DNA of 59,138 bases from Lentilactobacillus hilgardii DSM 20176 = ATCC 8290 (GCF_000159315.1 NZ_GG669992.1:793894-853031), one strand, 5' to 3'. Shown: positions 16,827-26,014, counted from the first letter of the stretch. Numbers and translations are program-made. The notes: generated by a model not told the origin, from the sequence alone.

Positions 16827-18764
16827 ATGGCTTATCTGGAATTACATGATATTCAGAAATCGTATTACCTTGGCAGTGAAGAGTTCCCGGTACTTAAGGG
16901 ATTGAACCTTTCATTTGAACAAGGGGAGTTCGTTTCAATTCTTGGTGAATCAGGTGGTGGGAAAACTACCTTGATGAATATTATCGGTGGCTTGGACAGT
17001 AATTACACCGGTGATGTTGTTCTGAATGGTAATTCATTGCGACACGACACTAACAAACAGTTGGATGCCTATCGACGACAAACAATCGGTTTTATTTTTC
17101 AAAATTTTAATTTGATCAGCCATTTGACAGTTCTTCAAAATGTAATGGTGTCTCTTGAAATGACAACCTTGAGTCGTAAGCAGCAGGAAGAACGTGCCCA
17201 TCAATTGTTGGAACAGGTTGGGCTGAAGGAACATGTTAAAAAATTTCCAAACCAGCTTTCGGGTGGCCAAAAGCAACGGGTCGCAATTGCCCGTGCGTTG
17301 GCTTCCGACCCTGAAATCATTATTGCTGATGAACCAACGGGGGCTTTGGACAGCCAAAACACACAGGAAATTCTTGAACTGCTTGATCAGATTGCTACGG
17401 ACGGTAAATTGGTGATCACAGTTACCCATTCACAGACTGTCGCGGATTTTGGTACCCGAATTGTGCGATTAACGGACGGTAAAATCAGTGAAGATAAGCA
17501 GATTAAGGAACCGTATAAAGCTGGTAATGAAAATGAGTTAACGACGCATACTCTAAAATTCGGTGCAACCTTAAAAATGGCACTGGAAAATATGCGATAC
17601 AATTTGAAACGAAATATTCTGATTATTATCGGAGCAGCGATTGGGATCTTTAGTGTGATTGTCATGCTTGGACTGGGAAATGGTGTCCAAGGATATATTA
17701 ATCACGAAATATACTCGCAGGTAAATCCGAATGCGTTGCAGATTACCAAGAATGTCAGCAGCGATAATACAGACGTCAACAAGAGTAATATGCAGACAAA
17801 GGATAAGAACCGACTAGAGAAGATTAAGCACGTTAAAAACGTTCAGAACGGGTTTTACGTGCAAGGTGGCAGCCAGTTGCGATTAGGTAAACAGACAGCT
17901 GCTATTTCGTTTATGCAGACGTTTAACCCGACAATTTTGAAGAAGAGCATCACAAAAGGGGATGCGCCCAAGGGTAATGAAATCCTGCTGACTAAGGAAA
18001 TTGCTGCAAAGCTAAATAAAAAGCATCCCTATTCTCTGATCGGTAAGAAGATTATTTTCTATCAAAATACGTTAAATAAGCAGAAACGACCGGTGACTTT
18101 AAGTAAAACATTGAAAGTGAGTGGGATTGCAAAGGCCAATACCGGGTCTACTTCCGTTACTTATCAAACAATGAAGTCGATTTATGGGTCAAAAAATATT
18201 AGTATTAAACCAAATTTCTTAACACTTGAAGTAACTGGCAGTGTAGAAAATGTTAAACCGGTTCAAAATAAGATTAAGGCCTTTAAAAACAGTAAGAATA
18301 AGGCGCAATATATGATTACCGGTGTTGGTGGTTTTGTTGACACTTTGAATACCTATATTAATTTAGCGGTTAATGTATTGGCGACGATTGCCGGCATCTC
18401 CTTATTGGTATCAGCAATCATGATTATTGTTGTTCTTTACATCAGTGTTTCTGAAAGAACCAAAGAAATCGGTATTTTACGTGCGTTGGGGACATCAAAG
18501 GGCAGTATTCGAAATTTATTTTTCTCTGAAGCTTTCTTCATTGGCTTGTTCTCGTCGGTGCTTGCAATTATTTTGGCAGAAGGACTGGCTGCGATTGCCA
18601 ACCACATTGCCGAATCCGGCATTAATTATCAGATCATGCAAATCTCTACTGGTAATATTCTCTTCGGACTGATTATCTCAATTGCCATTTCGTTACTGGC
18701 TGCTCTGGCACCAGCAGGAAAAGCAGCAAGATTGGATCCAATAGAGAGCTTGAGCTATGAATAA
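16827..18764 (+). CDS. MacB-like ABC exporter, fused ATPase and permease
   Basis: 645 aa. N-terminal ATPase: Walker [10 protein letters not shown] (40-48), Q-loop FQNFNLI, signature [15 protein letters not shown], Walker [14 protein letters not shown]-loop VTVTHS. C-terminal FtsX-like permease: one membrane helix near residue 270, a large extracytoplasmic domain (about 300-510), then three helices, ending [18 protein letters not shown]. This is the MacB topology. The ATG at 16827 follows CGGAGG. Gram-positive relatives export peptides or protect against antimicrobial peptides. No two-component system is adjacent, and the cargo is unknown. The stop lies directly on the first tandem repeat. Confidence 0.88.
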   Translation: MAYLELHDIQKSYYLGSEEFPVLKGLNLSFEQGEFVSILGESGGGKTTLMNIIGGLDSNYTGDVVLNGNSLRHDTNKQLDAYRRQTIGFIFQNFNLISHLTVLQNVMVSLEMTTLSRKQQEERAHQLLEQVGLKEHVKKFPNQLSGGQKQRVAIARALASDPEIIIADEPTGALDSQNTQEILELLDQIATDGKLVITVTHSQTVADFGTRIVRLTDGKISEDKQIKEPYKAGNENELTTHTLKFGATLKMALENMRYNLKRNILIIIGAAIGIFSVIVMLGLGNGVQGYINHEIYSQVNPNALQITKNVSSDNTDVNKSNMQTKDKNRLEKIKHVKNVQNGFYVQGGSQLRLGKQTAAISFMQTFNPTILKKSITKGDAPKGNEILLTKEIAAKLNKKHPYSLIGKKIIFYQNTLNKQKRPVTLSKTLKVSGIAKANTGSTSVTYQTMKSIYGSKNISIKPNFLTLEVTGSVENVKPVQNKIKAFKNSKNKAQYMITGVGGFVDTLNTYINLAVNVLATIAGISLLVSAIMIIVVLYISVSERTKEIGILRALGTSKGSIRNLFFSEAFFIGLFSSVLAIILAEGLAAIANHIAESGINYQIMQISTGNILFGLIISIAISLLAALAPAGKAARLDPIESLSYE

Positions 18765-19162
18765 GTGTGCAGAGCAAAGCGATAGTACCCGGAATGTAAG
18801 ACGTCAATTTGGAAAATTCCGGTTTTGAATTTTTTAAATTGATCTCTTACATGGAGTGGTACTGCTTTGAGGAGCAGTCCTAGTATAAGTGTGCAGAGCA
18901 AAGCGGTTATCGTTCGGGGTGTAAGGCGTTCTTTTCGGAAATCCCGGGTTTGGATTTTTGAAAGGGATCCCTTACATGCAGAACGATGCTTTGAGGAGCA
19001 GTCCTAGTATAAGTGTGCAGAGCAAAGCGATTATCGTTCGGAGTGTAAAGCGTTCATTTCGGGAATCCCGGTTTTGGAATTTGAGCCGAGTTGGCTTATA
19101 TGCAGGTTTGTGGTTGACGGAGCAGTCCTAAAAAGTGTGCGGATTAAAGCAGCTATCACCCG
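18764..19162. repeat. Three tandem 119-bp structured elements plus a partial fourth
   Basis: Copies at 18764-18882, 18888-19006 and 19012-19130, each exactly 119 bp and separated by five bases (GTATA), so the period is 124. A truncated fourth begins at 19134. Each full copy runs from AGTGTGCAGAGCAAAGCG to GGAGCAGTCCTA. Arms of the first copy are AGTACC/GGTACT, TGTAAGA/TCTTACA and CAATTT/AAATTG; those of the second are ATCGTTC/GAACGAT and TGTAAGG/CCTTACA. The changes are compensatory. The third copy has a decayed right arm. The first copy shares the final A of the exporter's stop codon. Confidence 0.9.
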
Positions 19163-19182
19163 AAACCGCATATTACGGCTTT

Positions 19183-19233
19183 TGTAATCATTTGTAATTG
19201 GAAATTGTAAATCGATGATAGTATCATTAAAAT
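19183..19233 (+). promoter_or_regulatory. Probable promoter with TGTAAT repeats
   Basis: TTGTAA (19205-19210), 17-base spacer, TAAAAT (19228-19233). TGTAAT occurs at 19183 and 19193 and TGTAAA at 19206, which resembles WalR half-sites but with irregular spacing (10 and 13). Confidence 0.4.
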
Positions 19234-19313
19234 GTAGTGTATAAAGCAAATTGAGATGATTGAGTTTGCTTACAATTCTAAGAAAAAGAATGAAGGCAAA
19301 GGAATTATAAATT

Positions 19314-19769
19314 ATGGCTGATAAGAAGACAATTTCAGAGAAACAGAGTAACCAGCAGCATTCAAAGAAATCGAAGGGACCAAAGGAACAAGTTCGTCGA
19401 GTGATCGGCGGATTGCACATTCGACTGGAAGAAGATGGCAAGCGCACATTGGCAACTGACCATGAATTTTTCTGGAAAATCGGCAAAAAGACAGGTAATG
19501 AAGGTTCAGAACTTGTTGACGGTTTTCCCGAGTTGGGCCGAGTGGCAGTTGTTGAGACCAAATTCGGCTGGCGACCGGTGCTGGTGGTCCGTGAGCAAAC
19601 AGTGACGGGAGAGGCTGCTGTGAAGGCAGCTGATGATTTACGTCATGTTAGTCGATTTACGGTAAATGATGTTCATACGTACCATTTAGTCAGACCGTTT
19701 AAAAAGTATCTAAAAGATAATCATATTCAAGATCCGCGTGACGAGAAGAACGAAAAGGCGGATAAGTAA
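19314..19769 (+). CDS. Conserved-looking hypothetical protein, lysine-rich N-terminus
   Basis: 151 aa, no signal peptide or membrane segment. Residues 1-30 are basic and disordered (Lys, Gln, Ser). The core from GGLHIRLEEDGKRTLATDHEFFWKIG to FGWRPVLVVREQTVTGEAAVKAADDL looks like a small alpha/beta domain, and the C-terminus is charged again. A modest AAAGGAA precedes the ATG and a good terminator follows, so it is a real single gene. I do not recognise the family. Confidence 0.7.
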   Translation: MADKKTISEKQSNQQHSKKSKGPKEQVRRVIGGLHIRLEEDGKRTLATDHEFFWKIGKKTGNEGSELVDGFPELGRVAVVETKFGWRPVLVVREQTVTGEAAVKAADDLRHVSRFTVNDVHTYHLVRPFKKYLKDNHIQDPRDEKNEKADK

Positions 19770-19778
19770 GATCAATTA

Positions 19779-19821
19779 AAAATACCAGTGATGATTTGTT
19801 TTGAGTCATCGCTGGTATTTT
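19779..19821 (+). terminator. Terminator after the 151-aa gene
   Basis: AAAATACCAGTGATGA pairs with TCATCGCTGGTATTTT. Confidence 0.88.
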
Positions 19822-19865
19822 GGTATGCTTACTAAAAGAAATTAGAATTTTTATGGAGGTTTCCT

Positions 19866-20282
19866 ATGGGAAGATATATCGTTAATGCAAAATTACGCAA
19901 GGTTGGTGCTCAAGTGGACACGCAAACCGGCATTCACCATTTCCTGGTTGATGAGCCGGTTGCTGGTGGTGGCACAGATGCCGGTCCAAATCCGGTGCAA
20001 TATTTATTGTCTGCAGTTAGCTCTTGTATGGCCATTACTGCAAATGATATTGTTAGACGGCAGCCGGAAATCAAAATTAATAAATTTGAAGTAAAAACGG
20101 CTGGTGAAACGACCAAGTATCAAGATGGTCGATCAGCAGTGACCAAAATTCAGGTCACGATACATGCTGAAACCAATTTGAATGAACAGGATCAGCACAC
20201 TTTTATCAATCAAGTTATTAAGGAATGTACAGTTCATGAGACTTTAAAACATGCAGTTCCGATTGAAATTAAGCGTGTTTGA
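19866..20282 (+). CDS. OsmC/Ohr-family protein
   Basis: 138 aa. OsmC proteins use two cysteines to reduce organic hydroperoxides. Here Cys54 lies in YLLSAVSSCMAIT and Cys121 in VIKECTVHETL, the expected positions. GGAGG stands just before the ATG. Whether it is a peroxidase or a general thiol-stress protein is open; no OhrR-type regulator is adjacent. Confidence 0.9.
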   Translation: MGRYIVNAKLRKVGAQVDTQTGIHHFLVDEPVAGGGTDAGPNPVQYLLSAVSSCMAITANDIVRRQPEIKINKFEVKTAGETTKYQDGRSAVTKIQVTIHAETNLNEQDQHTFINQVIKECTVHETLKHAVPIEIKRV

Positions 20283-20347
20283 CGAAATTTGAGGGATATA
20301 AGTTTTATTGTGCTGATTGAATTTTGAATAAATTGAGGGGATAAATC

Positions 20348-21970
20348 GTGAAAAAGATCAAATTATTTTTGGCCGGGTTGGCAACCTTCATAACGGTGGT
20401 TGTTTTATCGGGATGTGGTACTCAAAATCAGTCAAATAAACGGACACTTAACTTAATGCAGACATCCGAGCTCACCACGTTGGACAATACAAATCAGGCG
20501 ACTTTACCTGAGTTCAATACGTTAACCAACATTTCGGAAGGCTTGTACCGGTTGAATAGTAATGATCAACCGGCACCTGCAATGGCAACAAAACTTGTTA
20601 AGCCGACCGATAATGGGAAGAAGTACGTTTTTCATATCCGAAAAAATGCTAAGTGGAGTAACGGCGATCCTGTGAAGGCTGAAGATTTCGAGTTTGCATG
20701 GAAGCGGGCAATGAATCCGGCTAATAATCCGGTTTATACGTACATTTTCAGTGGCATTAAAAATGCGGATGCTATCATGGCTAATAAGAAATCGTATAAG
20801 ACTTTGGGGATTAGGGCGACAGGTGACAGAACACTCGTGATTACTTTGGATCATCCAATGACCTATTTCAATAAGTTGATTGCGATGCCTGTATTTATGC
20901 CGAAAGATAAGTCGTTTGTGACTAAAGTCGGCGTTAAGAAATATGGAACCAATGCGAAAAATACGGTTTCAAATGGTGCATTTAAGATTACCAAATGGAC
21001 GGGAACTAATGATAGTTATCAACTTGTTCGCAATCCTTATTATTGGGATAAGAAGTCAATCAAGCTGGATCGGATCAATTATAAGACGGTCAAGGACCCT
21101 AACACTGCACATAATTTATTTCAATCCGACAAATTGGACGATGCTACTATTTCCGGTGTAACTGCTAAGAGTCTGCAAAAGAACAAAGATCTTAAGCGGG
21201 TACCGAAAGCATGGACATATTATTTGCAGGTTAACCAAAAGAGTGGGCAGCCTTTGGCCAATCAGAAACTTCGAGAGGCAATCTCACTTGTGATCAATCG
21301 AAATGAACTAACCAAAAAGGTGCTTTCGGATGGTTCGGAACCTGCAAGTAGTTTTGTCAGTCCAAAAACATCGGTTGATCCTATTACCGGTAGGGATTTC
21401 AGTCAAGAAACCAGCACCAGTGTTGAACCGAACCTTCAAAAGGCAAAGCGCTTATGGAATCAAGGCCGAAAAGAAGCTAAGATTTCCGGGACACTTAAAT
21501 TATCAATTATCGGTGACGATCAGGATGTGACTCGTAATGTTGCTCAGTTTGTGTAAGGGCAAATTAATCAAAACCTGCCTAACGCAAAAGTCAGCATCAG
21601 TAATTTACCTGATAAGGCTTATCAAAATCGACGGACTAATGGTCAGTGGCAGTTAAGTCAATGGTATTGGTTGGCGGATTTTGCGGATCCAATTAATTAT
21701 TTGGGTATTCTGACAACTAATAATACGATGAATCCAGGTCATTTTAGTGATAAAACTTATGATAGGCTGGTTGCCAGTGCTAAAAAAGCTGATAACCAAA
21801 CCGATTATTGGCGGAATCTCAGACAAGCTGAAAATCGACTGCAGAAGTTAACCGGTGTTATTCCACTGTATTATGTAAAAGAAGATCATTTGGTTAATCC
21901 TAAGTTGTCCGGTGTTGAGTACCATGTTGCAGGATTTGCGGACTATACCAGATCAAGGTTGGCAAAATAG
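20348..21970 (+). pseudogene. OppA-like peptide-binding lipoprotein, interrupted by an in-frame TAA
   Basis: SBP_bac_5 family solute-binding protein. Signal peptide with lipobox LSGC (Cys23); NISEGLYR, WSNGDPVKAEDFEFAWKRAMNP and NGAFKITKW are typical of oligopeptide-binding OppA. The frame stops at codon 403 (TAA, 21554-21556) and continues unchanged for 138 codons (GQINQNLPNAKVSI ... YWLADFADPINYLG ... GFADYTRSRLAK). At the matching place the intact paralogue at 50428 reads EFVQSQL, so CAA-to-TAA explains the stop. A truncated product would lack part of domain III and probably not bind peptide. No oppBCDF genes lie nearby. Confidence 0.88.
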
Positions 21971-22280
21971 GACTGAGAGGAGAGCTTCGTAATTGATGAG
22001 GCACTTCTTGTATTTTGATTATTTTTACTAAAGTTATAAAAGTCATTCAAAAATAAAAAGTTAACCGGAAACTACGGAACACATAATAACGGAGAAAAAT
22101 AGTTTGACCCCAGAGTGCATATTAAATAGTTACGGATTTGTGTATCATAGTTAATCCAAAAGAGTAATTAAGATAATATGATCACATACGACGGCACACA
22201 TGATATAATGATTGAGTTGTAAAACATTACAAGAAGCCTCTCGCGGCGGAAAACGCGAGGGGCTTCAATTGTATCTTGTT
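21971..22280. other. Gene-free interval with a GC-rich hairpin
   Basis: No plausible gene. An extended -10 (TGATATAAT, 22201-22209) is followed by a strong 13-bp stem at 22233-22266 (GAAGCCTCTCGCG with CGCGAGGGGCTTC). The stem could end transcription of the minus-strand gene at 22281 or form part of a short RNA transcribed from 22216. Neither can be decided here. Confidence 0.4.
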
Positions 22281-22424
22281 TTATTTTAATTTTTTCTTTA
22301 AATCATCCAAACTATTCTTTAATTCTTCATTTTGCTGTTCAATTTTAGTCAAACGGACCTTTAAATCTCTATATTGGCTTTTATTCCGACCTGCAAAAAA
22401 TGAGGTGATCGTACTTGTCAGCAT
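22281..22424 (-). CDS. Small coiled-coil protein, 47 aa
   Basis: Reads M-LTSTITSFFAGR, then a heptad-like helix (YRDLKVRLTKIEQQNEELK ... SLDDLKKKLK) and TAA. The heptad pattern and coding-like composition support a real gene. There is no ribosome binding site, and the right end of an insertion-sequence remnant abuts it five bases upstream. The original 5' end may therefore have been displaced by the insertion. Function unknown. Confidence 0.5.
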   Translation of the reverse strand: MLTSTITSFFAGRNKSQYRDLKVRLTKIEQQNEELKNSLDDLKKKLK

Positions 22425-22428
22425 ACCG

Positions 22429-22693
22429 GTGAACTACTCGGTCATGAATGCCCGAGCTTCTGGGAACGCGAAGTAGTATTTAGGCTGTTACATCGGTATG
22501 CCGAAAACCTAACTTCCAGAACCTCGCTCTTTTACCATGGCTAGTTCCTAACCAATAGCTTTTAGTCCGCAATTAAGGATATTAACTGCCGCATTAATAT
22601 TTAGAACACGTCCACTCCCGAATATCTAACGTTTTAGCGCCGTCATTCTGCCCGCACGCTGAACACTGACAAAATAACCGAAAGGCAGTCATG
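22429..22693 (-). mobile_element. Remnant of an IS200/IS605-type TnpB element (3' end)
   Basis: On the minus strand the decayed frame reads CQCSACGQNDGAKTLDIREWTC, the TnpB zinc-finger region, and after a deletion INAAVNILNCGLKAIG-stop (TAG at 22548), the standard TnpB tail. The CGxxHDRD part between them is lost. The element ends with a small hairpin (CTCGG/CCGAG) and TAGTTCAC, the usual right end of IS605-group elements. No intact transposase remains. Confidence 0.8.
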
Positions 22694-23061
22694 CCGTTTA
22701 GGCACGCTTACTAGTAGCTGAACCTAATCATCTTGACCAATCTTTATATGAACAATTCCAAAACCGTGTTCATCGGCGGGACTTGTAAGCCAGAGCATTT
22801 GCAAATTCCTCAATGGGACTAGTTAAAGTCTAGTTCCCCACGTGTAATGATAATTTGCATTATGCAACGAGATTTAGTCATATGCTAATCTATTTGTACT
22901 TTTTTCGATAAATATTATAGCATGTTAAGAATGCTGCTGTATACATAAATTCATAAAATAAGGAAACTTATTGGTAGGTATTTATCGTTCATTAGACGTA
23001 AAAACGGAGGCAATTCATCACGTCCTTAAAAGAACGTGTTTTCTTTCCCTATCTCATAAAT
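22694..23061. repeat. About 365-bp repeat, copy 1 (inverted relative to 48056-48420)
   Basis: Runs from CCGTTTAGGCACGCTTACTA to CCCTATCTCATAAAT. The reverse complement of 48056-48420 matches over its whole length with many substitutions (roughly three quarters identical by eye). Conserved blocks include ATCTATTTGTACTTTTT, TGCTGCTGTATAC, TTAGACGTAAAAACGG and the hairpin CACGTCCTTAAAAGAACGTG followed by TTTTCTT. Both copies sit where a gene is cut short. The content of the repeat is not identified; it may be another part of the TnpB-type element. Confidence 0.7.
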
Positions 23062-23443
23062 AAAGCCGTTGGTTTTCAAAAAAGTATGAAATGACTTTTG
23101 AAGTTTACCGATGACACCGACCATTCGGATGAAACGAAGTAGTTTGAGCAATCGAAAAATGCGGAAAACTCTTGAGAATCGAAAGAAACTAAAGGCTGAA
23201 TATAGTGGGATGATTGCCAGTAAATCAAAAATGTTGTGAATGAAAAACTCAGATTTATCTTTTGCGTAGACTAATCTTGTGAAATAATCAATTGTAAAAA
23301 TGATTAAAATACCATCATTGATGACGTTCCAAGGGTCACTATTCAAACTGATTGTATTGCAAAAAATCAAGTATGGTTAGTGCAATTGAGATAATGGCAA
23401 GTATCATGATAGTTATGTTGTAAGCGATGTTGTATTTTTTCAC
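23026..23443 (-). pseudogene. Voltage-gated ion-channel fragment, frameshifted and truncated
   Basis: A GTG start (23443) after TGTGGGGG gives VKKYNIAYNITIMILAIISIALTIL, then the frame breaks at a six-T run near 23360. It continues in another frame as SLNSDPWNVINDGILIIFTIDYFTRLVYAKDK, FDLLAIIPLYSAF and the Arg-rich S4-like segment FRFSRVFRIFRLLKLLRFIRMVG. These are S1-S4 of a Kv-type channel; the pore (S5-P-S6) is missing because the reading runs into the repeat at 23061. Non-functional as it stands. Confidence 0.75.
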
Positions 23444-23541
23444 GTTAATGCCCCCACATAACGATTTCGAGTCCTCGCATCCATTTTACCAAGTCTATAA
23501 TAAAAACGTGTTAAAAAGCTCATCATTCTCGTGTTTAGATA

Positions 23542-23573
23542 ATAAAAAAGCCGAGGCTGGATTCGCCTCGACC
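23542..23573 (-). terminator. Terminator of the DUF1508 gene
   Basis: On the minus strand TCGAGGC and GCCTCGG pair around a short loop, followed by six T residues. Confidence 0.75.
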
Positions 23574-23658
23574 TTTCTGTCATTCTTTTTAAGAACTTAA
23601 TTGAAACATGTTGTTGGAGAAACCCTTATAGTCACATCACTTCAGTCATTAGGTAACC

Positions 23659-23838
23659 TTAGACAAGGTCTTCTATATGGGATTCCGGGCTAAGATGCCC
23701 ATTCATGATGATAGAAACAGCCCTTTGAACGTCATGCTTGGTGTCAAAAGCTTTGCTCATTGCGATCGTTTCGTGATCGGCGGATTTGATAAAAAACTGA
23801 AATGTTCCATTCGGGTTTTGATCAATAACAAAATACAT
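23659..23838 (-). CDS. DUF1508 (YegP-like) small protein
   Basis: 59 aa starting MYFVIDQNPNGTFQFFIKSADHETIAMSKAF, the YegP/DUF1508 pattern (N-G-x-F-x-F-x-x-K ... S). The ATG at 23838 is placed ten bases behind AAGGAG; the GTG three codons upstream is too close to it. Function in bacteria is unresolved; E. coli YegP has two such domains, this protein one. Confidence 0.75.
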   Translation of the reverse strand: MYFVIDQNPNGTFQFFIKSADHETIAMSKAFDTKHDVQRAVSIIMNGHLSPESHIEDLV

Positions 23839-24256
23839 AAATATCACGCTCCTTAAGCAATCAATTTTGAAGATGTTTTGTTATTATTCCCCTCAATAGC
23901 TCTATTATATTTTCAGAAAGGGACAATTTGTCAAATTGGTGACAGGCAATATTGCACGATTAAATTACTGCCGTGTTATGACAAATTCGCATTACTAAGT
24001 GCATTAATTGGTGAACAAGTCGCCTCTAACGGGTATAATCATAAGATTGGTGATTATTAACTAATTAACAGAAAGCAATAACTACTTTTTCATGATAAAA
24101 TTTAAAAAAATGGTTGAACTTTAATCATAAGTTTTTACAATAAAGGTTGAAAGGTGAAACTTTAATCATCTTTCAGCTAGAAATAGCTCAGGCAGTAACT
24201 GATCCTGTCCGTGTTTATTTTCAACTTATTTCGTTTATAAAGGGAGGGTTGATTTT
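23839..24256. other. Intergenic interval with a promoter for the 45-aa gene
   Basis: TTGAAC (24114-24119), 16-base spacer, TACAAT (24136-24141) would read into the gene at 24257 through a leader of about 110 bases. The 11-mer ACTTTAATCAT occurs twice around it. A 60-codon frame at 23878-24060 lacks a ribosome binding site and is not accepted. Confidence 0.45.
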
Positions 24257-24394
24257 ATGGCACTAAGGAAACAATTAGAGATGACTGTTTTTGGACAATT
24301 AGTTACTGGCCTTAAACCGCGACAAAGATTAAAGAAGTTGCAGAAGAAATTGCAACGCGAGAAAGGTCAGGAAACTGCAGCAGCTGCTTCTTAA
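24257..24394 (+). CDS. Small basic protein, 45 aa
   Basis: MALRKQLEMTVFGQLVTGL followed by a Lys/Arg/Gln helix (KPRQRLKKLQKKLQREKG) and an Ala-rich end. AGGGAGGG precedes the ATG by eight bases, a promoter stands upstream and a terminator follows at 24510. The composition suggests an amphipathic, nucleic-acid- or membrane-binding helix. No family recognised. Confidence 0.6.
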   Translation: MALRKQLEMTVFGQLVTGLKPRQRLKKLQKKLQREKGQETAAAAS

Positions 24395-24509
24395 TTGCAA
24401 ATCCCCCCAAATTTGCCAGAAGTGACGACATATAATGATTCGATGTGTTCGAGGCTCTTCTCGAGAAGGGGAGTTGGTCAGTTCTATATGAAATTAATAG
24501 TTGATTTGG

Positions 24510-24551
24510 TAAGCACCCGATAACCTGTGACGTTGTCGGGCGCTTATTTTT
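24510..24551 (+). terminator. Rho-independent terminator
   Basis: TAAGCACCCGATAAC pairs with GTTGTCGGGCGCTTA and is followed by TTTTTATAT. Confidence 0.88.
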
Positions 24552-24649
24552 ATATCTTGTTATAATTGAGAAGATGTTTCTGCCTAAACAAATCGCACTA
24601 AAAAGCATAGGATAGATATATTACATTAAATATTGGGGGAATTGAATCG

Positions 24650-25006
24650 ATGTTGTGGTTATGGATTCATTTAATGACTTGGGTCGTATTAATAATCGTG
24701 GTTGTGCTTGGTTTGATCGCAAAATCTCATAAAGTAACCGGTTGGGCAATGACAGCACGCGTTTTATATTTGATCGCCATTATTAGTGGCGTTATTCTGT
24801 TATTGGGAACTTGGCAATACAATCCAGTACTTAGTACTATCAAAGTTATTTTAGCACTGGGTTTGATTGCATTTATTGAAATTGCGTTTGCTCGCAAGCA
24901 AGAGAATAAGTTTCATGCCAGTTTAATCTGGTGGGCACTTTTCTTTTGTATCGTAGTTGGTATTGTTGGATTGATTCTTTCACAAGGCCGACCATTTCTA
25001 CATTAA
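24650..25006 (+). CDS. YisL-family (DUF1516/UPF0344) membrane protein
   Basis: 118 aa with four membrane helices. MLWLWIHLMTWVVLIIV at the start and WxxTARxxYLIAIISGVxLL in the second helix are the YisL pattern. GGGGGAA precedes the ATG. Function unknown. Single gene between terminators. Confidence 0.82.
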   Translation: MLWLWIHLMTWVVLIIVVVLGLIAKSHKVTGWAMTARVLYLIAIISGVILLLGTWQYNPVLSTIKVILALGLIAFIEIAFARKQENKFHASLIWWALFFCIVVGIVGLILSQGRPFLH

Positions 25007-25027
25007 CTTGATTAATAAATTCAAATA

Positions 25028-25080
25028 AAAAATTCCGATTAAAGTCACCACATTAGTGCTCGACTTTGATCGGATTTTCT
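25028..25080. terminator. Terminator after the YisL gene
   Basis: AATTCCGATTAAAGTC pairs with GACTTTGATCGGATTTT. Confidence 0.75.
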
Positions 25081-25096
25081 GACTTTATAAAATGAG

Positions 25097-25133
25097 AAAA
25101 CCACCTATCGTCTTTAAAACGATAAGTGGCTTT
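25097..25133. terminator. Terminator of the LysM-NlpC/P60 gene
   Basis: AAAACCACCTATCGT pairs with ACGATAAGTGGCTTTTT. It works on the minus strand for the gene ending at 25154. Confidence 0.8.
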
Positions 25134-25153
25134 TTATAATGGTCATCAATTAA

Positions 25154-26014
25154 TTAAGCGTTGACCGAACCGGCAAAGCTAGGTGCAAAATATTGTGAAA
25201 TAGTTTGTACTTGAACTGTCTTGCCGGGTTCCGGTGCATTAGCATATTGATTATTACCCAGGTAAATAGCGCTGTGATAAACGCCGCCTTTGCTTCCCCA
25301 GAACAAAAGGTCACCTGGTTGCGCATTTGATACGGATTCGTTTGTAGTAGCTTCTGCTTGTGCTTCAGCTGTTCGTGGCAAAGAAACGCCATTTTGTTTA
25401 TAAACATATTGAACAAATCCTGAACAATCAAAGTCCTTGGTAGTTGTACCACCCCATTGATATGGAATGTTTTGAGTGGTTAATTTTTGAGCTAAGGTTG
25501 TCACACCGTCAACGGTGCCTGAATTAGTATCAGTATCAGGACTGGCGGTCGTATTGGTTGCTGCGTTTGCTTTCAGTGCTGTTGATGATTTAGCAGTCTT
25601 GGCTGATTTGGTTGTAGCTGAACTGGAAGCAGTTTTGCTTAATGATTTTGTCGTGCTTGTTTGCTTATTTGAGCTCGGACTCACATATGTACTGGTTGTT
25701 TGCTTATTCTTTCCAGTATAGGTTTTCCCCGTCGTGTATTTTTTAGCACCCGAATTTGATGATGTTGAACTTGATGCAGCAGTTGATTTACCTGGAATCG
25801 TGATTTGGGTTCCGGTAACAATTGTATTTGCGTCCTTTAAATGATTTGCTTTTGCGATTGTACTAACGGTCGTGTGGTATTTTGTAGCGATTTTATATAA
25901 GGTATCGCCTGATTTTACTGTGACCTTAGTATCGGCGTTCGCGGCGACTTGGCTTAAGGTAAAGACACTAGCCATTGAAAACAAACCTAGAGCTACTTGT
26001 TTCTTTATACTCAT
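25154..26014 (-). CDS. Secreted LysM - NlpC/P60 peptidoglycan endopeptidase
   Basis: 286 aa. Signal peptide to about residue 28 (ANAD), LysM domain 30-75 (VKSGDTLYKIATKYHTTVSTIAKAN), a Ser/Thr/Lys linker, and an NlpC/P60 domain from about 170. Catalytic Cys197 is in DCSGFVQYVY and His247 in VYHSAIYLG. The enzyme should cut gamma-D-Glu-diamino-acid bonds in stem peptides, acting at the cell wall during growth. The ATG at 26014 follows GGGGAG; the adjacent TTG is less likely. The upstream WalR-type box fits the usual control of such hydrolases. Confidence 0.93.
   Translation of the reverse strand: MSIKKQVALGLFSMASVFTLSQVAANADTKVTVKSGDTLYKIATKYHTTVSTIAKANHLKDANTIVTGTQITIPGKSTAASSSTSSNSGAKKYTTGKTYTGKNKQTTSTYVSPSSNKQTSTTKSLSKTASSSATTKSAKTAKSSTALKANAATNTTASPDTDTNSGTVDGVTTLAQKLTTQNIPYQWGGTTTKDFDCSGFVQYVYKQNGVSLPRTAEAQAEATTNESVSNAQPGDLLFWGSKGGVYHSAIYLGNNQYANAPEPGKTVQVQTISQYFAPSFAGSVNA

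Noticed and set aside
18764-19162. CRISPR array
   Set aside because: The repeat unit is 119 bp with five-base spacers that are identical, not unique spacers.
20348-21970. Selenocysteine or deliberate recoding at the internal stops of the OppA-like and permease genes
   Set aside because: The stops are TAA and TGA at positions where relatives have Gln and Gly; no recoding element is visible.
23878-24060. 60-codon plus-strand frame (MLLFPSIALLYFQKG...)
   Set aside because: Begins with a non-ATG codon, has no ribosome binding site, shows no family pattern and lies in an AT-rich gap.
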